This document shows positions 43,100 through 54,359 of a stretch of DNA of 64,000 nucleotides, piece after piece. The position numbers and the translations under genes were made by a program. The DNA comes from Sambucus nigra. Taxonomy: Eukaryota > Streptophyta > Magnoliopsida > Dipsacales > Adoxaceae. The notes under the pieces were generated by a model. It was given only the letters and a program-made list of their open reading frames with translations. It ran no database searches and was not told the DNA's origin. The stretch spans positions 124,001-188,000 of the forward strand of contig CASBWL010000042.1 in the NCBI GenBank assembly GCA_949130495.1, given 5' to 3'. Numbering within the stretch: position 1 is the first letter of the stretch; each line of letters starts with the position of its first letter.

Positions 43100-43980
43100 A
43101 CAGGTACTACTCAATTATCAAATTATGTTTTTGCATCATCTAGTGTGCTACCTTGGATCAGTGATTTGGGAGCCACTGATGATATCATCTTCGATTTATT
43201 TTTGTATAATGTGTGTACCGATAGGGATGAGATTAGGGTAGCGGATGAGAAAATCCTCTCCTCCATTGTTGGGAAAAGCATAACTCATGTCACTTCTAAT
43301 ATTACCCTATCATATGTTCTTCATGCCTCAAAGCTTAACAGTAATCTTCTCTTTGAAAGATATCTTATATTAAAAGTATCATCATATTTTTTAAGACTTG
43401 GATAAGAGGATGACAATTACGAGTGGGCAGGAGGACAAGGACTTGTACATACTAGACACGAGGCCCGGTCCTTGTTATGTTGCAAATTAAACAATTTTTA
43501 GGAATAGTATTAGCAATGAGAATATGTCGATGCAATGGCATAATAGACTAGGGCATTTACCTACCCTTATGTTAAATTGTGTACTCCCTTAATTTGCTAT
43601 TGTTGCACCTTTTGAGATAAATTGTGAAGCATGTGTTTTGCAAAACAATGCCATGTTCCATTACAACTTGATCATTCTGCTGTGTGGGTCCCCAAGTATA
43701 TTATTTCATTATTGGTTTCGATACTTTACTGTTTGTTGATGACTTCAATTGTTATAGTTGGCTTTATCTTATAAAACCAAAAGTGAATTCATTTTATTTT
43801 TCACATCTTTCAAAAGATGGTGTGTACGCAGTTTAGATATCATCTCAAGATCCTTGATCCAATAATGGAGGCGAGTTTATGTATGGTTGTCTTGCCTTTT
43901 TTTTAATTATTAATGGGATTATCCATTAAACCTCATATGTTGATAGTCCACAACAAATGGTGAAGTTGAAAGAAAACATT
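43100..43980 (+). pseudogene. copia protease, pre-integrase and integrase remnants
   Basis: WISDLGATDD (for WIIDSGATDH) marks the junction before the zinc-finger region. MQWHNRLGHLP is the GAG-pre-integrase HxxxGH motif. Further on are YFTVCVDDFNCYSWLYLIKP, around an integrase catalytic Asp, and a decayed PQQNGEVERKHS, the integrase motif with the last acidic residue. Confidence 0.8.
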
Positions 43981-44119
43981 CACTTGTTCCCCCTTTCATA
44001 GGTATAAGGGTACCTAAATTGTACTAGGCCGATACAACCTTAACCGCATCATAGCTAATCAATCGGATGCAATCTAAGTTTCTAGCCTATCAATCCCTAA
44101 TCTCTATTTACACTCTCTC

Positions 44120-44433
44120 TCTTCCCCATCCACTATTACTCCCAAAGTGTTCGGTGTGTGTTACTCGAGTACTCTACCGCTCAAGAATGGTATGCGTGTT
44201 ATAACCCTACAACTAATGGTCATTTTGCCTCGGTGGATGTTACATTTTTTAACTTGGTTTCTTTTTTTCTATGTACACAACATTCTCTACATGAGAGACT
44301 TTAAGTATAGAGAACTCATGTCACATTGCATATTCCTACTCAAGGATGCCTCTTGTGCACCCTAATGATTTGCACCAAGCAAAGGAGCAGCTTGTATCTG
44401 CTATGAAAGAAAAACAAGCCTTGTAATCACCCC
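44120..44433 (+). pseudogene. copia integrase C-terminal remnant
   Basis: VFGVCYSSTLPLKN and, in another frame, YNPTTNGHFASVDVTFF correspond to the standard plant copia region (VFGC...YNP.....VS.DVTFFE). It ends at the hAT insertion site. Confidence 0.7.
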
Positions 44434-46103
44434 CAATGTTTGAAAAGAAAAATAATATAAAGAGTCTAATAAATTCACACAAAAATAATCTAACACATTA
44501 AATAAGGCAAAAAGGTCCATAATCATTAAATCCAACCAAGTAACCCACAAAAAATAAAGAAGCTGTTTTTTTAACTACATCCACAATAATTTAACTACAA
44601 CAAAATATAAATAGAGTTGCATTCACATAATTTAGAAAAACAAAGAAGTTTTAAAAAAAAAAAAAAACAGCACCACTTTAAAAAAACAGCAAATTCAAAA
44701 AACAAACTTATCATTTATTAAAAAACAGTGAATTTAAAAAAAAAATGACCTTTATAAAAAAAAAAGCATTTGACCTCTAAAAAACAGATTTCTTGCTGAA
44801 CATAAAAGATTTCTTGCTAAAACCAAGAAACGAGTGGTAAATACCTAGGAAGCACGAACTCGACACCTAATATCGGATACAACTCGATTCGGGATACGGG
44901 GTACGGTGTTTTTTCGAAATGTAGGATACAGATATGCTAGGATTAGTTAAATATTTATTATTTTATTATATATATATATATTAATGCTAAAGTTGAATAA
45001 AATGAAAGTAGATAACAGTAAAGCATCAAACACCATTATATTAAAGTGGTCAAATATGATGATTGTAGTCACCAAATAAACACTATTACAATAAAAACAT
45101 CATTAACATAAAACATTGTTCCAACAAAAAAGATTGAGACAGTTTTGTAAAGAAAAAAAAATTCAGACAAAACTGTCTGTAAAATTGTAGGTTAATTACT
45201 TAATATTGTATTTCTCGGTTTCAAAATTAACTATCCATCATTACAAAACATAACTCAAAATATTAGTACAACTTGGGTTAAAAAATAACTATTTTTAAGG
45301 AGAAGTAGAACTCTAAAGGGGGAAAAAAGCAGAAATGAGAAGCATAACTTGGGTTCAAAATTAACTCAGGATGAGATATGAAAAGAAAGCATAACTCTAA
45401 ATCTAAAGAAAAAACATCAAAATGAAAAGAAAGAAGAAAATAAAATTAATCCCAATGTATCTCAGCGTATCGCAACGTATCCAGTCTATTCAAAAAATAA
45501 AATAAAAAATAAGATACTCTCAGATTCGCATATCATAGCGAATCTGAGCATATCCCATATCACACGTGTCCAAAACAAATACGTGACCTCCGGAGAGTAT
45601 CCGTGCTTCATAGGTAAATAATACTAAAAACGTAAAAAAAAAAGTTATGATTACTTGCTAAAAAACAAAAATGAGTGGCAAAATACAACTAAAAACATTT
45701 TAAAAAAAAGTTAAGAAATACTACTAAAAACCAAAAACGAGTGGTTCGGAGAAACCTATAACAAAATCGGGGGGTAAAAAACAACTAAACACCAAAAAAA
45801 AAGGTTGTCGGCATAAACAAAAAAGGGTAAAAACCTACTAAAAAACAAAAACGAAATGAAATTTAAGGCGTACCTAGTCGGGAGAGGGAAACGACTAATC
45901 GGGAGAAGTAAACGGCTGGTTGGGAGAAGATCAAGAGACAAAAAATGGTTGCTACGTAACTCTTTCTTCTTTTTCTCCTTTTTTTTTACACGAAATTAAC
46001 AAATGAACGCCTCACTGCCTCGTCTCTTTATGCCTCAAGGCGGAACGCCTCATCCCCTTGAGAAGCAACCTTAAGACTTGAGCCTTAAAGCGTTTTTTCT
46101 GTG
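44434..46103. mobile_element. hAT element, 1670 bp, in the copia
   Basis: Flanked by a perfect 8-bp duplication ATCACCCC (44426-44433 and 46104-46111). The ends CAATGTTTGAAAAG and the complement of CACAGAAAAAACGC are degraded inverted repeats, similar in style to the element at 14092. Near the right end are GCCTCAAGGCGGAACGCCTC palindromes. No transposase. It carries a second hAT element. Confidence 0.75.
44845..45613. mobile_element. hAT element, 769 bp, nested in the larger hAT
   Basis: Left end CTAGGAAGCACGAACTC and the complement of right end CTATGAAGCACGGATACTC are inverted repeats. The flanks GTAAATAC (44837-44844) and GTAAATAA (45614-45621) are an 8-bp duplication with one mismatch. 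No ORF. Confidence 0.8.
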
Positions 46104-46119
46104 ATCACCCCAAAATAAT

Positions 46120-47523
46120 AAGTGTCCCTTCATCCAGGTAATCCTCACTCGATCTTAATGTCCCTATTGCTCTTCGTAAGGGTGTTTGTGATTGCCCAAA
46201 ATATCCTATATCTCAGTTTGTATTTTATGATGATTTATGTCCTAAATATCGTTCTTTCACTTCTTCTGTATCGTTTATTTCTCTTCCTTGTGATGTATTA
46301 GACTCCGTAAACAAAATCCATGTTCGAGAAATTGAAGGCCCTTAAGAAGAAGAATACTTGGGATATTGTTCCATTGCCTAAAGGACGATACATTACGTAT
46401 CAAGATGATGGAAAATACGAGAGATATAAATCTTAGTTATCTATAAAGGGCTTCACTCAGATGTATGGGTTGATTATCAAGAGCGTCTGCTCTAGTTGCC
46501 AAGATTAACTCCATACAAGTAGTTATTTTGTTGGCATCTAATTTGTTTTGGCCTTTGGCTCAGATGTAAAGAACACCTTCCTTCATAGAGATTTGAAGGA
46601 GGAGGAAGAATATATGTTGATGCACCTGGTTTCAAACTTGCTGATTATCAGAATTTAATGTGAAAAATAAATAAACCCTTGTATGAACTAAAGCAGTCTA
46701 CACGTGCTTAGTTTGAGAGGTGAATAGACTAGGATACACAGAGTGAGGTAGATCATACTCTCTTCATTAAGAGGCATTAGGATCACACCAATGCCCTTAC
46801 TGTATATGGTGATGATATTGTTTTAAATGGAAATGACCAAAAGGGATCAGAAGAATAAAGACATTTTAGAACAAAGTTCAAGGTTAAAGACCTCAATTCC
46901 AAGGAGTGTTCATTTCTTGAGGGAAGTATGTGTTAGATATTAGTTGAAACGAGTAGACTTTGAGATAAGCCTATTGATGGATAGAGAGACACTAAATGAC
47001 ATGGAAAGATTTCAACGTTTTGTTAGTTGGGACGCTACCGTATATTGCTTATGTTGTTAGTGTGATTAGTAAGTTTATGCATGCTTTAAGAACACCACAT
47101 AAAAAGTAACTATCATGTTCTCCCTTGGAGAAAATATTGTTTGGGCGACATGATCACTTACATGTATGTTGATAGTGCAAGATTTATGATTGATTGGGGA
47201 TCCACTTCTGGATATTGCACATTTGTCAAAGATAACAGTAGTGTGTAGATGCTACATTTAGTATATAAGTTGAGTTCAGGTATATAGCACTTTAAGTCCA
47301 TGGGTTGATGTTGCTACAGTATGTTTGATGAGTTGGGTTACCTGGTTCACGAATCAATGCATTTGTATTATGATAACAAAGCTGACATTAATACTTTCCG
47401 CAATCCCATTCAACATGACAGGATAAAGCATATCATCATTTTAACAAGGAGAAGCTCGTCTTGGGCTAAGAGTGAGAAAAAATTTGTTTGCAAAATAAGC
47501 TAATTAAGTTGGGCATGACATAA
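46120..47523 (+). pseudogene. copia reverse transcriptase and RNase H remnants
   Basis: FEKLKALKKKNTWDIVPLPK opens the RT. KINSIQVVILLASN, the decayed catalytic YGDDIVLNGND (YVDDIVLTG in the family, about 46800) and FKVKDLNSKE follow. RNase H wording LYYDNKADINTFRNPIQHDR (47351 onward) closes the gene. Numerous stops and frame slips are present. Confidence 0.82.
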
Positions 47524-47546
47524 TTTTGCACCACCTTGAGGGGAGT

Positions 47547-47693
47547 GTTTCTAGGGACTAATTTGTGCTAGGCGTGTTATAGTTATGTTGTGTAGGGTGC
47601 TTATGTGTAATTTATTAAAGTTTTTAATATAAATAGAATCATATGGGACAATGACAAAATCATCTATTCATCTTCATGCTGGTTTGATTATCT
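47547..47693 (+). repeat. 3' LTR of the copia element
   Basis: It starts TTTCTAGGGAC just after the polypurine tract GAGGGGAGTG, with a TATA-like AATATAAATAG at about 47627. The right border is tentative at ATCTCA. Confidence 0.5.
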
Positions 47694-47699
47694 CATAAA

Positions 47700-48259
47700 T
47701 CTTAATATGATTCAGCCACGTGTTGGGAAAGCGTGGGTAATTCGATATACGAATTACACATAGGAAGATTGAATGATTGAATGAAGAGCAATAAAACACA
47801 TAATATGCACTTCAAGACCATTATTAATAAATATTGGATTGCTCCAGCAACTTGGCACTAATGCAACAAACTGTAGCATGTAAGTGAAACAATCCAATAT
47901 ATGCGAAAGAGGGTAATTAGATGAACCAGTGGCTTGAATATGAAAACATTTGACCTGAAAAGGAAGTTAATTAAATGTGCTCGGGTGGAGAAGGCTATTT
48001 CTTTCAATGATATGGTCTTATTATCTAAACTATAAATTATTAAGGGTAAACTAAGCTTACTTCCCACAAGGCACCTATATACACACAGCTCCCATGTCGT
48101 TTTCAAAATCACACTGACCTCCTTTGTAAGAAATGTTGACTATATGTGTTAACTAAAAAATTTAATTGACCATAGTACCCTTACGCATATATAAATTAAT
48201 ATTAGTTACACCTTATATGTTCTACCAGTTTTAATATTAAGGTGTGTATGTTTGACATT
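47700..48259. other. Intergenic, no gene recognised
   Basis: AT-rich. A minus-strand open frame at 47858-48112 has no recognisable features. Confidence 0.45.
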
Positions 48260-48540
48260 ACATTCTTTTCCATGGAAAATCTACTATTTGCTCATGTTTT
48301 AACTTTGCGGCGCTTGTTCCTGATATATTCTAGGGGAACAATAGTCTTAAATGTAAAATCCTACTTTTTGCTCATGTTTGAACACTAGTCTTTCTTAAAT
48401 GTGAAATCCTATTTTTTGCTCATGATTTAATTTTGTGACGCTTCTTCCCAAATATATTCTATAAGAACAATAACTTATATGTGACACTTGGGGTTTTAAG
48501 TGAACATAGTTCAGAAAGGGTTTTAGGTGAACCTTTCAAG
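48260..48540 (+). repeat. Degenerate tandem repeat, about 70-125 bp units
   Basis: AAATCCTACTTTTTGCTCATG recurs in variants near 48275, 48356 and 48405, with GCGCTTGTTCC / ACGCTTCTTCCC and TATTCTA-x-x-x-GAACAATA between. It is related to the repeats at 49010-49400. Confidence 0.6.
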
Positions 48541-49009
48541 TTTCAGCAAGTCCTTTTTTAAATGAATTTGTACGGATGAAAAGATAGACATATATGGATT
48601 GAATCACTTAACAGAACAAGAACAGGGGTGAGTGCAACTCTGCAGTGCTAACGAGTATACACTGGCGGAGGCAGTAGATGGGTGTCAGACAGCGGGAGTC
48701 CCCTGGTTTTGTTCCAGATTTGAGGTAAAGAAGAGTTATACTAGGGGTCCAATATCCCTGTCTTGGATACTCGTTACCAATGTCCAAGCCATATACTATG
48801 ACATCCAGTAAGAACATTATCCGATGGTCTTAGACCAGTATCGACCGACACTGGGTTGGTTTCTTGAATGTTGTGCTAAAAATGTTCCGTGAGGTGTTTT
48901 AGATTAATTTTGGGACATCTTTCACAAGATGGAAGTTTGTCAAATAGGGGATGTTTAAGACTTCAAATATGGAAATAGAAATTTTACAACCCTAGTGTTC
49001 AATCCTTTA
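48541..49009. other. Intergenic with a short inverted repeat
   Basis: CTAACGAGTATACA (about 48650) and TGGATACTCGTTACC (about 48764) form inverted arms about 100 bp apart, around a GC-richer core (GGAGGCAGTAGATGGGTGTC). This may be a small transposon end pair. No gene is recognised. Confidence 0.35.
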
Positions 49010-49400
49010 GAACTCCTAACACCATTGTGTGATGTGATGGAAAGGTTCACTTAAAACCCTGACTACCCGATTACTTTAGTTACTCTAGTGGCGCTTGTTC
49101 CATCTTTTCTTTAGTATTTTATGGAAAACATTGCTTAATCCCCTATTACTCCTAACACATCGGTGTGATGTGATGGAAAGGTTCAGTTAACACTCTGACT
49201 TTCCAGATTTCATTTGTGGCCCTTGCTTTATCTTCACCTAATTTTTCATGTTAAATGTTTCTTAACGCCCTACACCTCCTAAGTCTTAACACCATTGTGT
49301 GATGTGATTGAAAGGTTCACTCAAAACCATACTTTCCGAATACTTTTGTTACTTTTGTGGTGCTTGCTCTTTCTCCAACAGTAAGAGAACGTCTTGTCAT
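49010..49400 (+). repeat. Tandem repeat, about 135-bp unit, three copies
   Basis: The phrase GTGTGATGTGAT(T/G)GAAAGGTTCA recurs at about 49027, 49161 and 49297. Between copies are CTTTCC/CTACCCGA, TTTTGTTACT-x-TAGTGGCGCTTG-like and CTCCTAACAC-like segments in constant order. Non-coding. Confidence 0.8.
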
Positions 49401-50883
49401 CTTTTTCCACTCTATCTCCAACGGTTCATAAAAGTTGAATGTTTTCAATCTTTTTCCAACTTTGTAATCAACTGCACAATTCGATTTTTCTAAAAGAAAA
49501 AATATAATATATATTTTAAAAAATTATTAAGTTTCAGAATCTACTATTTTTATATTTCACAGAATTATAATATTCAAAAACATGAGTTTGAAAATTAAAA
49601 AGGGAGTGATTGCTTAAAAAAATTATCAATCTTTCTATTATATATTTATAGAAAATTCTATTATAATATATGTTTTAATCAGAGATTATTGTTAACATAT
49701 GAGATAATCTTGTGTTATTAAGTGTATACAAAATTTCTTAAATGTTTAAGTGTAATAAGGTCATTTGTAAGTAGTAACGAAATCTGTTTGGTCAAATACA
49801 CACAAAGAGGGACAATTATACAACCTTCATATACGGAGACAATAATGTAATTTTATGAACTATAAGAAAACTATATGTATTTAGGCCATACTTTGAGGAA
49901 AGTAATTTTTAATCAATTGGGAAATTTCTTAAAAATAACATTCTTTCGTGAAGAATCTTCATGTTTCTTAATGCAAAATCCTGATTTCATCTCTTTTAAC
50001 CCCTTTATGTTCAAACAAGCTTATGGGATTTCGTAATGATCAAGACGGGGAGAGGAATATTTTAAGATTCCCTAATTTTAGGGACATAAGTGAATTTATC
50101 TTTTATTTCTTTAGCTAGTCATTAACCTTGAATAGAAGCCTTTGTGAGCATCCTCACTAAAACATGATCTAATAAATCCTAATCATAGCTCTTTCAAAGT
50201 CAACCGTCAAAAAACACCCCTTCCTCTTTAAAAGCTTCTTAAATTCTCCATTACTCCATTTCCAAATCAAAACTAGATCTAAAATATGCCATCACTTTAA
50301 GAAACCCTCTTGCGTAAAATCAACAGTATCACTCAATAACGGATACAACTTTTGGCAAAAAGCTTATAGTAACACATGACAATATTTATCGCTCTAATGA
50401 AAACATTTAACTTCATATACAATATTTTTTTGGTAATCAAGCATATATAATTCTCATTTATCCGGGCGCATGAACAATCCCATCCCCATAATGTTTTGAT
50501 TAAAACCCTCAAAATATCTCTTTAATGCAGCCCCCAACTATCTTGTAGCACTGCTATAAAAAAATAAAAATAAAACATTAAAGCCTTAGGTTTTATTACC
50601 ATCACAGTCGAACAGGGATAGCCTCACCTTCTCCTCAAACAACATTTCAAGCCCACTCTTTTTTCCCTCACTAATAGAGAACCACTCTAGGCCTTCTTCT
50701 ACTTGAACAATCTCTCAAATGCCCTTTCACTTATAAACTGTACGCGAGAATATTGTTTATATTATATAGATAATTATTGATTAGTACGATTCATATGTCT
50801 CGGGTTTCACGTTTCATAATAATTTATATTTACGTATCACAATAATATTTTTCTTTTAAATTATAATTCACATATGGAAAACA

Positions 50884-50916
<33 letters not shown>

Positions 50917-51846
50917 CACACACACACATCCCATTGGCATGTCCCTAATGTGTTGTGTCCTACTCTATTACAATTTCATGTGTCGGCATGTATGGCCATG
51001 TTGTATCCGTGTCCCGAATCCGTATACATGCTTCATAGACATAAAAAAAATCCCACTTAATAGCATTAAAATTTGCTTAAAATTTATAGATAAGCCTAGA
51101 GTTATGAATTTTCGTAGCACTTATCTAGTTCTATATAATAGTATTAGAAAACACAACGAAGAATCAAGTACAGGAAAAAAAAAAGTAATTCAAATTGTTC
51201 ACGTCATTGACAATATTACCATGTGAAATACATGCAAGTGGTTTAAAATATGTAGTATTGTTAGGGTAATAATAGTCCAAGTAGTATTAGTAGTCCTCCT
51301 TTTCTGTATATATTTTCTAAAGGTAAGTTCACTTTTTGTAGGCTAAATATCTTATACATATGTTCTTATGCTCTTGTGTAATTCTCATATTTGCATTGGC
51401 AATACAATATGATATATTTTACTCTTCTATCTCTTTCACTTGCAAAGTTAACAAGTATCTATACTATTAAGTACAAGCTAACATCACAAAAGGTGTCAAG
51501 TCGGAGGCTAAGAATCTTGAGACTGAGAATACGTGCTATTTTTCAAAATAGATGCAAAAAGGGAAAAATCAAAACAACAAACATTACATGAAAGGAGGGT
51601 GTGTATATTTCTCTCTTTGAGTTGTAAAGTACATTTGAAACTGTCTTTAAATTTTTTTTAATTAATAAGCTGTATAATAGTGAATTTGTGGTCGTTTTAT
51701 TTGCATCACATCTTCCAACATTGAGATCGGATATGTAACACATGTTCAGGATGAGGCTTGTGGCATCGTTTGTTTTGTGAATTTAGAATTGCATATCGAG
51801 TGTCTTAAATAACTACGCACTTATCATAAGAAAAAGTATGCTCAAA
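49401..51846. other. Intergenic AT-rich DNA
   Basis: No gene is recognised. It contains a microsatellite cluster (TA)n(GA)n(CA)n at 50886-50929 and a fragment reading GTCCCGAATCCGTATACATG-CTTCATAGAC (51011-51040) that matches the right end of the hAT element at 44845-45613. Confidence 0.45.
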
Positions 51847-52173
51847 TGATGTGAATTAAGAGGCTTAGAGACTATTTTTAGTACATATCCACTTGAGTGG
51901 AATTTTTGTTATTTTCTCTATTATGATGTACTTTTCTTTCATTGTTAGTTTAATTGTTTTGTTTAATATTATAGGAGGGAAGTATTAAAGGCTAATAAGG
52001 GCATAGATGTAATTAGAACCTTTTCTTGTAGCCCAAGTCTAGATCCTTCTACTTTTCCCTATAAATAGTCCCCATATAGCCTCATTTGGGGCATTCCTAC
52101 ATTTGTGATATTGAGAGAGAGTTGAGACGAGAGCTGAATCTTCTTAGTTTCCATTTGACGCTCATTTACGTCA
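51847..52173 (+). repeat. Left LTR of the compact element
   Basis: 327 bp, TG...CA termini, TATA box CCCTATAAATAG near 52060. Alignable along its whole length with 53244-53557 but with many differences and small deletions, so the insertion is not recent. Confidence 0.88.
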
Positions 52174-52175
52174 AT

Positions 52176-52188
52176 TGATGTTAGAGCC
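52176..52188 (+). promoter_or_regulatory. PBS-like site of the compact element
   Basis: TGATGTTAGAGCC resembles TGGTATCAGAGCC, the initiator-Met tRNA primer site, and lies directly inside the left LTR. Confidence 0.6.
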
Positions 52189-52244
52189 TTGTTGGCTCCA
52201 CCCGTTGTTATTGTTGTTATATAACAAATCGTAGATGACGGCAA

Positions 52245-52598
52245 ATGAGACCTAAGAAGAGGTTTGCTCCCGTTAATTCGCACACCGATAGGCTTAAGAA
52301 GGTTTTAAATCGCCTCGTAGCACGTTTCGACGCACTTGATGCTTGCCTTCCTCCACCCGACGCATCCACGATCCGCCCTCACACCGCTCCCACCATCACT
52401 CAAAACCCTAATTTTACTGCCACCATTGTCCCTCATCCACCCTCGGTTACACCACCACAACGGAACCGTAAACACACCCAAAAACTCCCAGTCAAACCTC
52501 CGAAAAAGAAGAAGAAAGAGGGGCTACAATCCAACCCTACGCCTAGAGAGCAGAAAGTAAAGAAGAAAACGGGAAATGGGTTGATTCAACAAGCCTAA
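52245..52598 (+). CDS. ORF1 of the compact LTR element, basic Pro-rich protein (117 aa)
   Basis: ATG lies 56 bp after the PBS-like site. The product starts MRPKKRFAPVNSHTDRLKKV, with a short amphipathic helix, then a Pro/Thr-rich middle and a very basic tail (KPPKKKKKEGLQ...KVKKKTGNG). It could be a minimal gag-like, nucleic-acid-binding protein or simply the start of a deleted gag. No zinc knuckle. TAA at 52596-52598 overlaps the ATG of ORF2. No homologous family is recognised. Confidence 0.45.
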   Translation: MRPKKRFAPVNSHTDRLKKVLNRLVARFDALDACLPPPDASTIRPHTAPTITQNPNFTATIVPHPPSVTPPQRNRKHTQKLPVKPPKKKKKEGLQSNPTPREQKVKKKTGNGLIQQA

Positions 52599-52879
52599 TG
52601 TCGATTCCACTCCAACACCACTCTGAGAGCTTCAACCATCCCTATTGGACCGGAGACAAAAATGAAAGGTTGAACATTGATTTCGTAAACCTAGAATATT
52701 GTTTAACCCAGGAGGAGGTCTATCGTGAGATCGAGAGAAGAAGGAAATCACGAGAGACAAAGTTGAACATCCGGTGGTCCAAGTCGGAGGATGTTGTCGG
52801 CTCTAGTCAGGTGGTCACAAGTTTTGATGTGTTGTTGCAACCCGTCATGTGTGTTGTGTTCCGTATAGCTAGAATTTGA
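52598..52879 (+). CDS. ORF2 of the compact LTR element (93 aa), unknown
   Basis: It begins at ATG 52598, sharing the A of the preceding TAA stop (TAATG). The product has an aromatic start (HPYWTGDKNERLNIDFVNLE), then a charged helix EEVYREIERRRKSRETKLNI and a hydrophobic end. No family is recognised. It may be the continuation of a former single gag frame broken by a frameshift. Confidence 0.35.
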   Translation: MSIPLQHHSESFNHPYWTGDKNERLNIDFVNLEYCLTQEEVYREIERRRKSRETKLNIRWSKSEDVVGSSQVVTSFDVLLQPVMCVVFRIARI

Positions 52880-53243
52880 GATTTCGTTGGACTTAAAAAG
52901 TTAAAAAAACAAATAAAGGAGAGAATGGGCTTGGAGGTTTAGTTTGCTTTTGTGGCCAGTATAATATTTCTCTAAATTTGGGCCTTGAGTTTAAATGGGT
53001 CTTTCAACACACTTGGTCCATTTTGGTGCTGAATTGAAGACTAAATCCAAGGAGTTTATAAAATTCTATTTTGGCCCAATTTTTGAAGGAAATTTTGGAT
53101 GATAAAATTTTGGGCTCTCCGTAACTTTAACAAAATTATTTTGGGACCCCAAAATTTCTTTTCCTATTCGTCCACTTATTTTGGGAACTTTTCGACTCCA
53201 ATTTGAAAGCTCGAGGACGAGCTTGGTTTTAAGTGGGGCAGAA

Positions 53244-53557
53244 TGATGTGAATTGAGAGGCTTAGAGGCTATTTTTAGTACATACCTATTTGAGTGGCTT
53301 TTTTGTTATTTTCTCTATTATGATATTGTTAGTTTAGTTGTTTCGTTTAGTATTACAGGAGTGAAGTACTAAAGGCTAGAAAGGCCATAGATGTAATTAG
53401 GACATTTTCTTGTAGCCTAAGTCTAGATCCTTCTACTTCACCCTATAAATACTCCCCTATAGCCTCATTTGAGGCATTCCTACATTTAAGATATTGAGAG
53501 AGTTGAGACGTGAGTTAAATCATCTTCTTATTTTCCATTTGACACTCATTTACGTCA
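53244..53557 (+). repeat. Right LTR of the compact element
   Basis: 314 bp, same ends as the left LTR. TATA box CCCTATAAATACTCC near 53442. Confidence 0.88.
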
Positions 53558-53639
53558 TCAATAAGCAGATTGGTAAAAGAAGTTGTCAATAGACACAATT
53601 TCAAACAGTGGATAAAAAACAATAACGAAGAGAGGAAGA

Positions 53640-53902
53640 TAGGGATGGCAATTTTATCCGACCCGCAGGGTTTCTGCCCCGCCCCGCCCCGCCCCTAATG
53701 GAGTGGGTTAAAAACCCGTTTAAATTAATAGGGGCGGGTTTGGGTTTTAAAATAAATCCCATTTATTTATTTTTTCGATAACTAAAATAAATCCCATTTA
53801 TTAAAAAGGGCGGGTTAGGGTTTAGTAAAAACTTACCCGCCCCTCAATATTTAAAAAGACTTAGATACCCTTTTATATTAATTTAATTACACTTCTTACC
53901 AC
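53640..53902 (+). mobile_element. hAT-like element, left part only
   Basis: It starts TAGGGATGGCAATTTTATCC followed by GACCCGC and CCCCGCCCCGCC, the usual wording of plant hAT left ends. 53742-53902 matches 23698-23865. The right end is missing: at ACCACC (53897-53902) the sequence switches to ENODL promoter DNA. Confidence 0.6.
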
Positions 53903-54359
53903 CAGTCGTTATTTTTCCTCTGCCTCTGCCTCTGCCTCTGCACGATATTTGTCACTTAGAACGATGAAAAGGGAACAAATCAAGTCTGAATAATTTGGAG
54001 GAAACTTTGGTAAATACCTGTCAGATTCGAATCGCAGACGTGAGAAAATTACACCCTTGTAGTAGTTAGGGTTAGGGTTAGGGTTAGGGTTTTCGACTCA
54101 ATTTTGTCAATGGAAGATATGAAGAGACGAATGTGAAAGGGTAGATCGTTGGGTTGGACATATGAAAAGGGCAAACTATTTAGAATGTCAATCCCCTCGT
54201 TTAGTGAATAGAATGTCAAGGGACCAAACACACGAAAAGTCCCATTTCTCAATTTAATGGTTCGTGCTTTATAAATAGTGCAAAGTTAATCAAGATGTTA
54301 TCATTTTCTCTCTTCTCAATTTACAAAATATATAAACAAAATATGGATTTGAACAAAAT
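53897..54359 (+). promoter_or_regulatory. Promoter region of the intact ENODL gene (copy 3)
   Basis: It matches 22973-23454 and 25008-25447. Elements are a (TTAGGG)4 array (54066-54089), the GAAGATATGAAGAGACGAATG block and a TATA box (54270-54277). Just before the ATG a 17-bp duplication adds an upstream ATG at 54343-54345, opening a 10-codon frame that ends in TGA and overlaps the main start out of frame. The upstream part present in copies 1 and 2 is missing here. Confidence 0.7.

Larger units (their letters stand above)
42971..47693 (+). mobile_element. Ty1/copia element, decayed, interrupted by nested hAT elements
   Basis: Plus-strand domains in copia order are protease/pre-integrase, integrase, reverse transcriptase and RNase H, followed by a polypurine tract (CTTGAGGGGAGTG) and a short 3' LTR (47547-47693). 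A 1670-bp hAT insertion (44434-46103) sits between integrase and reverse transcriptase. Stops and frameshifts are frequent. Confidence 0.8.
51847..53557 (+). mobile_element. Compact non-autonomous LTR element, 1.7 kb
   Basis: It has two direct LTRs (51847-52173 and 53244-53557), both with TGATGTGAATT...TTTACGTCA ends, an iMet-type PBS-like site three bases inside the left LTR and a purine tract (AAGTGGGGCAGAA) before the right LTR. Flanks are TCAAA and TCAAT, a 5-bp duplication with one mismatch. The internal region is only 1,070 bp with two short ORFs and no pol domains. The phrase CTCGAGGACGAGCTTGG before the right LTR is typical of gypsy element tails, so a gypsy-derived origin is inferred. 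Confidence 0.85.
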
